A stretch of 64,000 nucleotides of DNA from Entonaema liquescens (Eukaryota > Ascomycota > Sordariomycetes > Xylariales > Xylariaceae): assembly GCA_902805475.1 (NCBI GenBank), contig CADCSX010000025.1:1488001-1552000 (forward strand), in the 5' to 3' direction. Below the pieces are notes generated by a model. The model was not told the DNA's origin. It saw only the letters and a list, made by a program, of their open reading frames with translations, and made no database searches. How positions within the stretch are numbered: position 1 is the stretch's first letter; every line of letters begins with the position of its first letter. Positions 1 to 11,294 of the stretch are shown in pieces. Position numbers and translations under genes: made by a program.

Positions 1-2074
1 CTGAGCCGCGCCTTGATTTATTTGAACAGGCCTTCGCGATGGGAATATGGTCGCCTGCTGTAAGTGGTACTCCGCAAACTCAGGTTGGGTGTTTAGGTAA
101 TTTCGGAGACCTATTACACCTTGACCTGAGAAGACACAGAATACTGCTCGCTGATGTTCGGTAAAATCTGGAAGAGCGTGTTAATATATTAAGGTGAATA
201 AGATACGCGAAGGCAGCTATTACCTGGAGGGGCATCACGACAAAATGTATCCAGATCATCCCGTAGGAAAGCAGGTACACCCGTCAAACTCAAGTGTGTG
301 AGCTTTGGGCAGCAATTGAGGAGCTTGATAATACTCTATAGTAGCGTTAGTATTCTACGTGGTAACTATGGGATAAGAATAGCCGTACCGGGAGTGTCAG
401 ATGTGTGCAGTAGCTAAGATGGACTCGTTCCAAACTACCGGCGTGATATTCGTGCCTTCGGGAAGTGTTATTCCCCGAGGTAGCACGCCGGGACTGGGCA
501 TGGCGGTTTGCTCCAGCTAGGGCGTACATGCTTTCGTCCGTAATGTTACTGCACTTCACCAGTCCGATTCTTTTTAGTTTCGGGAGTCTTGCCAGCTGTA
601 CAACAGACTCGTCTGTTAGGTGAGTGCAACAGCCAAGGTCAATATATCGGATACGGTTACAGCAATGCACTAGGCGTTTGACTGCTTCGTCCGTAATATG
701 TCTACAATGACCTAGATGTACGTAGTGCAGATTCTTGCCGAGACGAGATATGGCGTAAACCGCAGTATCGGTGATATTGCTACACTTAGCTAGAACTAGA
801 TTTCGTAACCGCGGGGCAACTTCGATAATCTTTTCGACAGCGCGGTCCGTAAGCCTAGTACACGACGTTAGATCGAGGATTCGAAGGTGCTCGTATATCT
901 TTGACGGTAATGACAAGAATGCGCCATCGTCAATAAGATCGCAATTCGCAAGTCGCAACTCTCGCAAAGATCGTCCTTTAGAAAGTAGGGCGGTAACAGG
1001 TTCGTTTCCGATATTCACACACTGATGAAGGTCGATCTCGAGGATGTTTGGGCAGTTATTGGCGAAGGCAATAATCGCACTATCGTTCAGTTGCTCACAG
1101 TCGTTTAACTTAAGCTGTTTTTTCAGAAAATATCAGGTATAATTAGTGCTGTCCCTAAAATAAGATCGGCGCCTCAACTGGGTAATGAAGAACACTTGAA
1201 AGATACTTGATACTTGAAGGCGGTGTTGACTTACACGTTTGATATACCTGCAATTCTCTGCGAGTTGAATCATGCTTTCGTTAGAGATTTGTTTGCAGTT
1301 TGATACATTCAGACCCTGGAGCCTGCGACAATTCTCGGCGATGGCTAGGATAGATTGCTCGGTGATATTGCCATCGCCCGAAATATCTAAAGCAAGGAGA
1401 TTCTTGTTACTCCTCACTAAGGGCATTAGTCCTGCATCGGTCAGGTCTTTGCAATTGGTCAAGGTGAGACGTTCAACGCGAGTGCAGACGGCAAGCGGCA
1501 TAACGCTACCATCGCTGACCTTATCTGCCAATGCAGCTAGATTGAGGCGTTTAACGAAGTCCGTATACGTGAAGTAGGGTTTCTCCATTCCCAGAGTCGC
1601 GCAGATGGACTGATGTTTCAGCCACGAAGTACAGGTTGGGCGATGCCAGAGTATTTCGACTACATTGCGGGCCCATCTCTTACAGGTTAACATGCAGTTC
1701 AAGAGTTCGTTCGGGCTGTTGATACGGGAGAAGATGCTAATGAGGATTTCGCTGGGAAGGGCTGCGACGGTTGGGAGGCATTCTGGATCGGTAACCTGCA
1801 TGTCTTGCAAGTTCGGTACCACTCCTAAGGAAGACTGCGAATCATTTGCTACGTGGAAGAAGTCGGACTCTTCGTTATCTGGGGGGATAGGTGAGTTTGT
1901 CGATGATGAAGACCTCGAATCCCTTGTATCGTCGGACGTGTTCATCGTCTGCGGATTTGGGCCTGAAGCTCCATTAGGTACGGCGGTTGCGGCGGTTGCG
2001 GCAGCGGCAGCAGCAGCGGCGGCGGCGGAATTGCGGGCGGCTATAACATCGAGAGAAGGGGCCGGGGGTCGCAT
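1..2074 (-). CDS. grr1: F-box/leucine-rich-repeat protein, GRR1-like SCF ubiquitin ligase subunit (C-terminus cut by window edge)
   Basis: Substrate-recognition subunit of an SCF E3 ubiquitin ligase; in yeast Grr1 links nutrient sensing to cyclin turnover. Modelled exons are 2074-1235, 1114-389, 335-224 and 167-1, with GT-AG introns of 120, 53 and 56 nt, one holding a TACTAAC branch site. The N-terminus has a long Ala run coded by a GCG/GCA repeat, then Ser/Asp-rich sequence. An F-box follows (ALPSEILISIFSRI, about residue 105) and then a long series of cysteine-containing LRRs with the recurring pattern LxLxxCxxLTDxxL. The last exon carries DFTEHQRAVFCVFSGQ, typical of the GRR1 C-terminus, and stays open to base 1. 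The start at 2074 is the first ATG in frame with the F-box. An upstream ORF to 2349 is in another frame and is probably 5' leader. Confidence 0.9.
1981..2035. repeat. Imperfect GC-rich trinucleotide repeat coding poly-alanine
   Basis: Repeated GGCGGTTGC/GGCAGC units on the + strand code the run of alanines near the N-terminus of the GRR1-like protein. It probably varies in length between strains. Confidence 0.8.
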
Positions 2075-2349
2075 TTTGGCAAGTCCGCGGAAGACTGCGT
2101 CGCGATGTATTTAGGAAAAAAGGATTCGAGATTGGTTAAGGTCGGTAATCTCTCGAGGAGGTTGGTAAAAACGAAGATGGAGGTTATATCGAAGGATTCA
2201 ATGAGGTAGTGGATCGAGGGGTAGTATTGCCAGACCATCAGAGGTTTTCGATTTCGAACAGGGAAGTAAAAAAAGGGAATAAATAGACGGGATATCAAAA
2301 AATTAAGCGACGATCGCTTCCCTTCCCACTTGAAATAAGAAGGATACAA

Positions 2350-4669
2350 ATCACGAATAAAATCAAAGTAAGTAAAGGTTGATCGACGATAGTTGCGATG
2401 ATGGGATTTTGTTTAATAAGGGAGTTATGTTTACTCGTTATTGTTGGGAAAGAAGAATATGGAAAAGTATCTCCAAAGCGACAAAGAAGTGAGGTAGGGA
2501 GAGTGTGGAGGGTATTGGTGGTATTGGTGGTATTGGAGGTATTGGGAAGTATTGGGAAGTATTAGGAGGGATTAGAGAAGTATCGATGTGTGTACCGCCT
2601 ACTTTAACGTATGGAGGCAGGGCGGTTACGATCTTGGGGCAGTTGCTACTTATTTCGGTGTGTGATGTGATGATGGGCTACAGACACTTGTGAGTACCTA
2701 AGTACCTTATACATCCAATCATATCGGGGTTAGGTACATACTTCCATACAGGTAAGGTAGGTACATGAGGTAGGTATGAAAATAGGTATGTGCAGGTAAT
2801 GTCTGCCCGTGACAACTCTGTCACAGTTGCCAGCCCAGGTGTGTCCAACCAGCCAGTTAGCTACTAGGTACACTCTACCGGCTTAAGCCGATGCAAACTG
2901 GCGCGAACTGAGAAATGCAAAATGTTTTTGTACCAAACTCATCCAACACGCTTCACAACAAATGTTTGGCATTGACAACACCAGGGAAAGACACTTTTGT
3001 CTTTTGAAGTGTCACCAAGACTCTGACGCATCGGTCCACAGTAAATAGCGAATTAAATCTCGACAGACATACTCCTTGCTGTCTATGGGAGAGAGTAATA
3101 AAATGATTTGGCCAATGGAATCGTCAAAAGGGTTTGCATCGCAAGTTTAAACTCATTACATAGGTAGGTATGTAATCTAAGGTACATGTACAGTCAGTAG
3201 CTAATATACACTCCGCTAAGGCACTAGGTATGACATCTTCAGACATAAGTTGATATGCATATATCAATAAGACTTTCTGTTGTTCATCTCCACATGCTTG
3301 CAACACGCTGGGAGAATTCAATTGTCTCAGTCCAGTACCTAATTACACAGCTTCAACCGTCGCTGTTACGAATCCCAAGAGCAATTTAATATATTTTCAA
3401 GATGCAACTGATATCGTAAAACCTAGTTCATCTTGAGTTTACTCCTTGCGACTATTGATCGGCGTTAGTTCATGCCGTCACCGTCCCGCGCATGCAAGTC
3501 ACCTAGGTCGGGTATGTACTACATTGTACACGTGCTACTATCTTAGGCCTAATTGACGTCACAGTAAATTCAAGGGTTTTTTACACGTGCAAGCGATATC
3601 AGATATCACGAATGGTCAACAATTATGTTAGTAGCGCATATGTTATGGAAGCCCACTCACCTTTTCATATTAGATGTATTATGTTCACGTTAACGTTCCC
3701 GACCTCTTACCTAGGTACCTGGGTATATAAGCCAGTTAAGATCCTCGTCCGAAATCTTATATTCACGTAAACAAGCTTGTGGTCTTCCATCATTTACTTC
3801 TCTCAAAATTCCTCCGCTATTATAAAATGAATTACAAGCTCATGATAACAGATTACCTATAAATCTTAATTCTATCATTCTGGTAAATATCGTATCATCT
3901 ACTATATTTCTTCATCTTTATAACAACATGACTGGCGTGTTACTATTTTAAGAAAGCTAACATTTCTGACTAGCAAAAGCAAAAAGATTATAGATGTTCC
4001 TTGGCTATTTCATTATCCCCAGAATCTAGACTTCTCAAAAGTTATACGCGTAACAATTATTCCTTACTTAAGCCTTCTAGGTACAATCGTTAAATAGTTT
4101 CCCCTTCATATCCACACAGTAAAGAAAATACTTAACTTTACAGTATAGGTGACTAATTTTGCCCGGGGTTTCATGCCACGGAAACCGGCCGGGGACACCT
4201 AAGTTTCCGAAGCTCACTTGAGTTGTTACATAAGCTACCTGGGTAGTTATTCATTAAACCCTTTTCCGTTAGACATTAGCCCATGATACGGATATCAAGA
4301 CCATCTTTTCAAGGGAAATATTCCTTATTTACAGGCTAACCATGTGGCTACCATGGGCTACCAAGGGTAGGATGTGTTTTTTTTTAAAGCTACTATGCTT
4401 TGGGAGCTTATCCACGTCTCTGAACAAGGTACCTAGAAGACTGTGTGTATATAACTACCAACATAAGTCAGCTAGTTATCTCACACGTTTTTATATACTT
4501 ATACTAAACGAAGATATCGGTTTCTACATATTCGTCTGACCATAGCTGCTGACCTTAGACCTCTGGCAAGATTCATATCACAGCCAATTGGGTTCTAAGT
4601 TATCTTATAAGCACCTATATCAGACTATTCGTTCGATAAACCTACCCAAATACTCAGCTCGACTTCAAC
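2350..4669. other. Intergenic stretch without a convincing gene
   Basis: About 2.3 kb between the divergent GRR1-like and SDR genes. It starts with an imperfect GGTATTGGT repeat (about 2510-2570) and then has many scattered GGTA/TACC-rich words such as TAGGTACC. Frames are short and broken. A TATATAA word at about 3724 is followed by only an 11-codon ORF. A CCGGCCGG palindrome lies near 4187. The first part must hold the GRR1 promoter and the last part the SDR promoter. Confidence 0.6.
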
Positions 4670-5746
4670 ATGTCAGGCACAATTCTTATTACGGGAGCAA
4701 ACGGTTCTCTTGCTATCCCTGCTGTGCATCATCTTTTAAGCAAATATCCAGGCTACACGGCGGTTCTAACCGTCCGCAACACAGAAAATACGGATCCCAA
4801 TACCAAGAAGCTACGTGAGACCATCGCTGGGTTCCCCAAAGCTCAGGCATCTATCCGCAAGCTTGACTTAGCGGATCTCACTGCCGTACACAACTTCGCA
4901 AGCACACTTGCTACCGAGATCGCAGACAAGAAACTACCGCCACTTGCTAGCATTGTGTGCAATGCTTACTATTGGAATTTGACTAAAGATCCCGAGTTCA
5001 CCGCAGACGGGGTCGAGAAGGTGCTCCAAGTCAACCATATTTCTCACGTTGCTATAGTCCTTCGGCTACTTGGTAGCTTCAAACCCGAAGGCGGCCGCAT
5101 TATACTGTTCACTAGTAACGCCCATTTCCCCGGTAAAAATGGCCTAGAGAAGTGGCCAGCAGCTATCCCTGACGATCTGGATTCTTTATTGACGGCCACA
5201 CCGCATGCTGACAAGTTAGCACGAGGCATGAATATATACGGAAATTCAAAGCTAGCTGTCCTCATGTGGGGATATGCGCTGAATAGACATCTCGAGAAGG
5301 TATGTCCGGATTTACCATTTCGTTACCTATTCCTCATCCTGCCATGATAGTAACGCGAGAAATCTAACCTTACTGAATAGGATGAGAAGCTACGCAACAT
5401 TACGGCAATAATAATTGACCCTGGAAATCTGACGGATTCGCGTGCTCTGCGCACGAACACGCCTCTGTTCCTCCACTTTGTCCAAAAGCTTGTGTTCCAA
5501 CCTTTGAGGCCACTCGTGCGCCTCACAAACCCAACTTACCGTACAGCAGCAGACGGAGCAGTAGATGTGATAAACCTTGCCACGAACAATACTTACCCAG
5601 GAGAGCGTGGCTATCTCCTTTGTTTGGATAAAGTGCCTAGTGCCCCCGATAGTTATGACGAAGATAAGCAGGAGAAGTTATGGGTTAAGAGTGCCGAATG
5701 GGCAAAGGTCACCAAGGAGAACACCGCCATTGAAATCGGTCCTTAA
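4670..5746 (+). CDS. Short-chain dehydrogenase/reductase (SDR, Rossmann fold)
   Basis: Probable NAD(P)-dependent oxidoreductase of 331 aa in two exons (4670-5299, 5381-5746). The 81-nt intron has a GTATGT donor and TACTGAATAG at the 3' end. The N-terminal nucleotide-binding motif reads TGANGSLA (about residue 8), and the catalytic YxxxK is YGNSK near residue 192. The NNAG-type motif is altered to CNAYYW, so the protein belongs to a divergent branch of fungal SDRs resembling retinol dehydrogenase/protochlorophyllide reductase-like proteins. The substrate cannot be read from sequence. It faces the convergent cupin gene 177 bp downstream and may be the left member of the biosynthetic locus that runs to 18.4 kb. 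Confidence 0.85.
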
Positions 5747-5923
5747 GCGAGGCACAGTTGGTGCCGAGGCCAGGCAAGTGAAGACTTTAAAGTGTATTAA
5801 AATGTGGTTGTGAGAAGTCAAATACTGGGTCTAATCCTTGGTATTTTAGACTTTTATATGTACGGAGGAGCAAGCGATGATGAATGAACGCCGGTCCCTC
5901 TAGTGGGACAATAAAATATTGCT

Positions 5924-6784
5924 TTATTCAGTTTTGACTCGGTCCGTAAACCGTCTCTGAAATACAGACATCTTCATCTTGTGACATGCCGACTGCCAAT
6001 CCGTCGTCCACTTACGATAGAATGGCTGGTATCCTAGAATTCCTCCTAGCCATCTGCCAATTACAACGCCCAAGACGTACGAAAGAGTTTTGCTGAACGG
6101 TACCCACCGTGGCAGTGAAAGGTAAGAACCGCCTGCATCAAACATCTGTATATAATTATGTCAAGAACAATCCCGAAGATTTTAGGGCCAAATGTGCAAC
6201 TTACGCTCATAACTTGAATCAGGTCGATCTTCTCACCCTTCACCACAATTTGGTCCTGGTATGCGTACCAATTCTCGAAGAAAACAGTATCAAGCTTGAA
6301 TGGTTCATTGCTTCTCCCCGCCGAAAGCAAGAACCTTGTCACCTCCAAGTTCTCCCTCGTGTCCTCAGTGATAGGGGAATATAGTCTGTGGTTTGTCCAG
6401 GGACGGAAGGTAACCTCACCATCTTCAGGGGTAAGAACACGTTCCTCGCCTTCGATTTCTACGGCCAAGCATCCTTCGAGAACCTGAATATATTCCTCCT
6501 GGTGTGGATGAAAGTGTAGTGGCGGCTTCTGCGACGCGACTGCGATAACTCGTGGGTGTTGAAGGAGGAAAGTCACGTCATAGGCGAAGGCTCGGTTGGG
6601 ATGAGAAGGGTGAGTAATGACACGCGTAGTTATTCCGCCTTCGAAACTATACAAGTTAGATGATAAATCCAAGATTCCTGCTGGTAATCTACGTGAAGAA
6701 CCCTGAAAGCAACTATCGAGCCATGTTCGTAGAGCGAGGAACTTACGCAGTAATTACGCGTCCAAGATAGGGGTCTCCAGCCAT
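5924..6784 (-). CDS. Cupin-domain protein
   Basis: Small beta-barrel protein of about 247 aa in three exons (6784-6747, 6688-6205, 6145-5924). The tiny first exon is needed because the main ORF has no ATG. Its ATG joins in frame across a GTAAGT...CACGTAG intron to give LPAGILDLSSN. The cupin metal-binding motif is clear: HFHPHQEEYIQVLEG (His, His, Glu), followed by a second conserved stretch FRPWTNHRLYSP. The C-terminal exon contains a hydrophobic segment (LSYVLGVVIGRWLGGILGY) that could anchor the protein to a membrane. Cupins near fungal biosynthetic genes can be dioxygenases, isomerases or cyclases; which applies here is not visible. Confidence 0.8.
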
Positions 6785-8126
6785 ACTTCAAGGATCACAA
6801 CTTCTCTGGAACTAGACCCCTATTACGAACGAACAACCTTCATACAACAGAACGTGAACAATAGCGATCAATCCTCACTTTACAAAACCTCAAAACTAGT
6901 ATAGATTTAGATTAAGAATAATTAGAAAAGTAGGTATCCCCTAATCGTATCATCCGTGACCCGAGCTATTCTCCATAGTTTCCACTACAAAGATACACTT
7001 GATCTAGATTGACTGGACCTAAGCTACCTAAGTATTTAGCTGATTTACTAAGACGACTTTATTCTTCATTTTCGTACATCTCAATGTAGGTACACCTTTG
7101 GTCTTTATATATCAGATGATGATGAGATGGGGTTTTATGTGTTTTGTGCGAGAGTATTCGAATATTCTCGTCATCGTCGTCTTCTCTACTCCTCGATCTT
7201 CCATATCGCCTAAACAGGCTAGCATGCGAAGACATTTATTTTACCTACCTAGCTTGCCTGTTTCCACAGCAGCGCGTAGCTCACCTCCGCTTCAGCATCT
7301 AACCTTCATTAGTTATCGTCCGTCTTTGAGACATTAGGGATGTCAAAGCCGTCGCATACCCTGAAGTGCCGGCCTAGCGACTAGACTAGTTTTAGGTAGG
7401 TTCGTTAACATCGGCATCGTAAGTTAGGCCGTTTAAGTTCCATGTTAATATCGTAGAAGGGAAACGGGTTAAATCATGAAGGATCTAAACTGTGTTACAT
7501 TGTTCGTGTCTCTATGGGAACTAGAGCTATTACATAGGACCCAGCTTGAACTAGTTATAGCCATAATCCTTGACTGATACCACCCAGCCTTTTCAGCTGG
7601 GCCTTCCCTGCCCTTGGCATTTCAACGGTAGAATATATAACCGGCTGACAAACGATCTACATCCGCGTAGAATAAACGTGCGATTCGCAAAGCTAAGGCA
7701 AAGTTGCGGCACAGTTAATTCAATTCTAACCTCAGTCTATTAAGGACATACCTATTAGCAACTTCATGTATACACTTCATGCAAAAAATTCTAACTATTT
7801 ACTACTCATAAGGTCCCTAACTTAATGCAATCCACACTCTACTAGGGCCGGTATATGTTTCCTTGTTAGGTAGGGGGTTAGCGTTGAAGCTATGGAGCCG
7901 CCAACGGTCACTACGGCTTTCAAATCCGATTCGGGGCAATGTTATTCGAAACACCCAGCCTATGCTTCGTTAAGTGATTTCTCACATGTCAGAAATACCG
8001 AATATGAGCTCAAAGTTAGATCTATATGATATCTAACCCGGTATCATATAATAAGAGCTCATTATATTGATGTTTACAGCATTATATGTAAGCTAGCTTT
8101 TCATTACCTAGACCTAAAGAATGGTC
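6785..8126. other. Intergenic stretch without a convincing gene
   Basis: About 1.3 kb, AT-rich, with only short random ORFs. It contains the cupin promoter side and the 3' side of the FAD oxidase gene, including the stem-loop listed at 8001-8068. Confidence 0.55.
8001..8068. repeat. Nested inverted repeat / stem-loop
   Basis: An inner perfect 9-bp inverted repeat (TATATGATA at 8023-8031, TATCATATA at 8042-8050) is flanked by outer GAGCTC copies (8006-8011 and 8055-8060) inside AATAT/ATATT arms. It lies about 60 bp beyond the stop of the FAD oxidase gene. It could be a 3'-end structure or a relic of a small inverted-repeat element. Confidence 0.45.
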
Positions 8127-9893
8127 CTATGGCTTGGGTAGCTTAAACCCTCCTGACGCTAGGGTCTGGAATACTTGATCAGGGTCGTATTTTCTTGCTG
8201 TCTCCTTCAGTTTTGCAACATTTCCTTGTCCATAGTGCTCAATGACGGGTTGATCCGCAGCAGCATCATTCATGAAAATGTAATCAACGTAATTTCCGCT
8301 AGCTTTGGATGCGTCGTCGATCTTGTTAATCATACTCTGCGTGTAGTCGTGCGCTAGATTATCGTCCTCGGGAGACCACCAGCCCACGTCGAGGACAAGC
8401 CATGTCTGGTTGACGGGTCTTAGTCCGAGTGCATTACCACCGCTAGTTTGTCCTGCGAGTACGGCGCTGCTAGAAATCGGCTGCCAGCCGAATGCCAAGG
8501 ACCCTGCAGTTAGGTTTTTAGGCTTTCTAGTTCGGGAGCCTTAGTGACGATATCTCCCACTTTGCTGAATAGTTCCTTGTCTGTGGTGAAGCTTGCGCTA
8601 AACCAATTTACCCTACAGGAATGGATTAGTATGACATGAGAAAAGCTTCAGGCCGTCCAAATATCTTACCGCGTTAGTTCGGGCAGAGGAGCCGCGAGCA
8701 TTAGTTCAGTTAATGTTTGGAGCTTAGTCAAATCGGCCAGAGGCGTGATATTACGGAAAGGCGCGAACGCCTCTGGTTCCTCCTCCGGCTTCAGGTATAC
8801 GATATTCAGTATGGCACCGATACTTGCGTTGGTAGGGAAAGCCTGTAGCATAATGTTGGCGTATAGATCCTTATTTTCAACCGACTGGTATTGGTACATG
8901 GCGTCGAACAAGGCCGGTAGCGCATCGAGGGAGTACACCCTAACGCCTCCCCAAACGTTGTGAATATCGTAGGTCTTTAGTGTGAACTTAGTAACGACGC
9001 CTACTCATATATAAGCTTATGAGTCTCTTGCTATGATATGAATAGGGTTATAAAACTCACCAAAGTTGCTGATACCTCCTTTTAGAGCCCAGAATAAATC
9101 TGAATTTGATTCTGCGTTCGCATTAACGACAGCTCCAGTCGAAGTTACAACCTATAAAGTAATCCTAGTTAGTATTGCATAGCATTTCAATATAGCACCG
9201 TAGTCTTACCTCGTAATTAACTACATTGTCACACACTAAGCCGTAGAGGTCGGTTAGGTACGAAAGACCACCTGTACCACACCGATTAACAACCTGATCA
9301 TAACGGGGATAGTAGAAAGAGGTAGGAACTCACCCCCAAGAGTTAGGCCACCAACACCAACGTCCAGAACTCTACCACCAGCTACTGTGACGTTATATTG
9401 ATCTAGTGAAGTATAGACTTCTTTCCACCGTAAGCCTGAACCTACGATAGCGACCTTTTTGTCTGCATCGTACTCGACCGAGTCGAATTTCGCCAGGTCG
9501 ATCAAAACGCCACTGTTAATGTTCGCGGCTCCAGGTACTACTGAGTGGCCCCCAGAGCGAATAGCAAAGTTTGCTTTCCTGTCAACCACAGTCGAGATGA
9601 TATACGAGAGCTCCTCAGCACTAGATGGTTGGATAATACATGATGGCTTCGCCCAGACGGTTTGCGACCTATAAAATAAGGAGAGTCAGATTAGAATCTT
9701 AGCTTAAACAGTCCAGGTCTTACCAATTCTCCGTGCTTAGAGCTTCATATATATCTGAATTTGGCTGGACTGTCCCGTTGTTCAACCGGGTTTTGATATG
9801 GTCGCATACGGCATGGTCTTGCGAGGCTTCTACCGCCCAGCATAAGACCAGTAGAAGGCCGATAAGAGGCCGGAATACGGTGGGATAGACCAT
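8127..9893 (-). CDS. Secreted BBE-like FAD-linked oxidase, with one frame break
   Basis: Berberine-bridge-enzyme/6-hydroxynicotine-oxidase type flavoprotein. Six exons: 9893-9724, 9668-9334, 9271-9210, 9151-9061, 9000-8670, 8612-8127. The N-terminus is a signal peptide (FRPLIGLLLVLCWAVEA). The FAD-binding PCMH domain has the covalent-flavin histidine motif RSGGH and the GGG loop of GGLTLGGGLSYLTDLYGL. The C-terminal BBE region has NYVDYIFMND and YDPDQVFQTL. In the last exon a stop (TAA) follows LESLKT, and the conserved frame resumes one base later at LTAGSLAFGWQP, next to an A5 run on the coding strand (8515-8519). One extra base would give 491 codons. So it is either an assembly error or a pseudogene. 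Such enzymes oxidise or cyclise alcohols, amines or prenyl groups. Confidence 0.85.
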
Positions 9894-11294
9894 GGTATTC
9901 TGCTTGTCCGGAACTGAGGGGTCGAGATCACTCGCTCTCGCTATTCACGCCGACTCGGCGTCTGTATTAAAGTTTAAATACATCGTACAAGAAGTAGTCC
10001 ACTGCCGATCCGGACTCCTGTAAGACCCCAGTATTCCTTATTGAAGGCATATGGAGATCGTGGGGCCTTGTCCAGCCCTAAGGCCAATCCCAGATGACGA
10101 GAGTGTGCTGTCGCAGCTCGTAAGGGGCTAAGTGGTCAAGGCCATTTGCTGCATCCCTCATCGCATACTACAGTAGCATTGCTAAAGACAAGATAATTTC
10201 ACTCGACACTTGATAGCTTGCCAATTGCTCCTTCATGGCTAGTAACTTCGTAATGCATATCTTAGGTACCTGGGCACTTGGTTATGATAGCGTTTACATG
10301 GATATAGATTCAGTATCCTCCCCCTGGAATCACCTCGGAAACCCTGCTTACAGATATCTCTTGTTGTGAAGTCTCTACCCTCAATTTAGCAAGGAACCAC
10401 TTCAACCCCGGAGACCAAATTTCTAGCCCACCAGCTATCTCCTTAGCGCAGCCGACGGCATCTGTACATATCCACATGTTTAAAGCGGACAGTGCGGTCA
10501 GATTGAAGATACGCCTGGCATTCTCGACGGGAGAGACTGTAGGATCAAGAACAAGATATTCTAATATATCGGTATACCTCATACCTATATGTAAGGATAT
10601 AACCATCGGAGAAAACCCCTTCGTGATATATCGTGTTTAATTAATAGACTAGAAAGCTGCTTAGAATTTTATACTGGATACATATTTGGCTTATTCTTAA
10701 AGACCTAGGGACTATGTGGATAGGCAGGGATAGGCGGCTCTTAGTTCCTATTCAGAACGGCAGTAGGACCGACTGATTTAAAACAGACCTAAGAGATTAC
10801 TCGTGTGTACGAATACAGTACGCACACTCGAAAGGTATCGGCTTAATGAGAAGCCGAATCTTGTTAAACGATAATCCAACAGAAGTTTAACAATTCTTCG
10901 CCGGAGAAGTCCCCGTATGATGGAGTAGCATAGAAATCCATACCTTCCTGTTCCACTTAGAAATGATTGGTCACTCTCTATTGGCACCATTCAGCCCTAT
11001 GAGGAATGTTTAAAGTTTTATGCCTTTCGGTGGTGTAGACACGGGCGGCGGGAGCTTCTTCGTGTGGGGAGAGGACATAGCTGTCGCCGACGGGATAGTA
11101 GTCCCTACCACCCTTGACGATGGTGAGACTATTCTAATTAGCGTCTCCTACTAGAAGTAGTGGCGGGAAGGACGGGATGTAAGTGCCTTCGCTAGCTGTC
11201 AAAATCTATCTCAAGAAAAGAACAAAAAGAAATTGATTCCTATTCATAAATACTATACTCTTTCAATCCCTTCCACTAGGTAGCTCTCCCTACG
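9894..11294. other. Divergent promoter region between FAD oxidase and prenyltransferase
   Basis: 1.4 kb between two divergently transcribed genes. Besides the CCG-N3-CGG pair it holds a 98-codon minus-strand ORF (10310-10606) with a plausible protein-like middle part (FNLTALSALNMWICTDAVG) but no family I recognise and no visible splice partners. I treat it as unproven, possibly a gene relic. Confidence 0.45.
9950..10013. promoter_or_regulatory. Pair of CCG-N3-CGG sites upstream of the FAD oxidase
   Basis: Two everted CGG triplets, CCGACTCGG at 9950-9958 and CCGATCCGG at 10005-10013, lie 57 and 112 bp before the oxidase ATG. CGG-triplet pairs are the usual targets of Zn2Cys6 dimers, and such a regulator is coded at 13.0-15.9 kb. 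Binding itself is inferred. Confidence 0.45.

Noticed and set aside
2505..2693. 62-codon ORF starting in GGTATTGGT repeats
   Set aside because: Gly/Ile repetition comes from the simple repeat; no start context, splice partner or family resemblance.
6109..6384. 91-codon + strand ORF overlapping the cupin gene
   Set aside because: Antisense to conserved cupin exons with clear HFHPHQEEY motif.
8510..8570. A 57-nt intron (GTGGGA to CTGCAG) as explanation of the frame break in the FAD oxidase
   Set aside because: It would remove conserved-looking exon sequence, and the only branch-like CTAAC is 5 bases from the acceptor; a one-base break at the A-run explains the data better.
10310..10606. 98-codon minus-strand ORF between oxidase and prenyltransferase
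   Set aside because: Middle part looks somewhat protein-like, but there is no known domain and no extension by splicing; kept only as a note in the intergenic entry.
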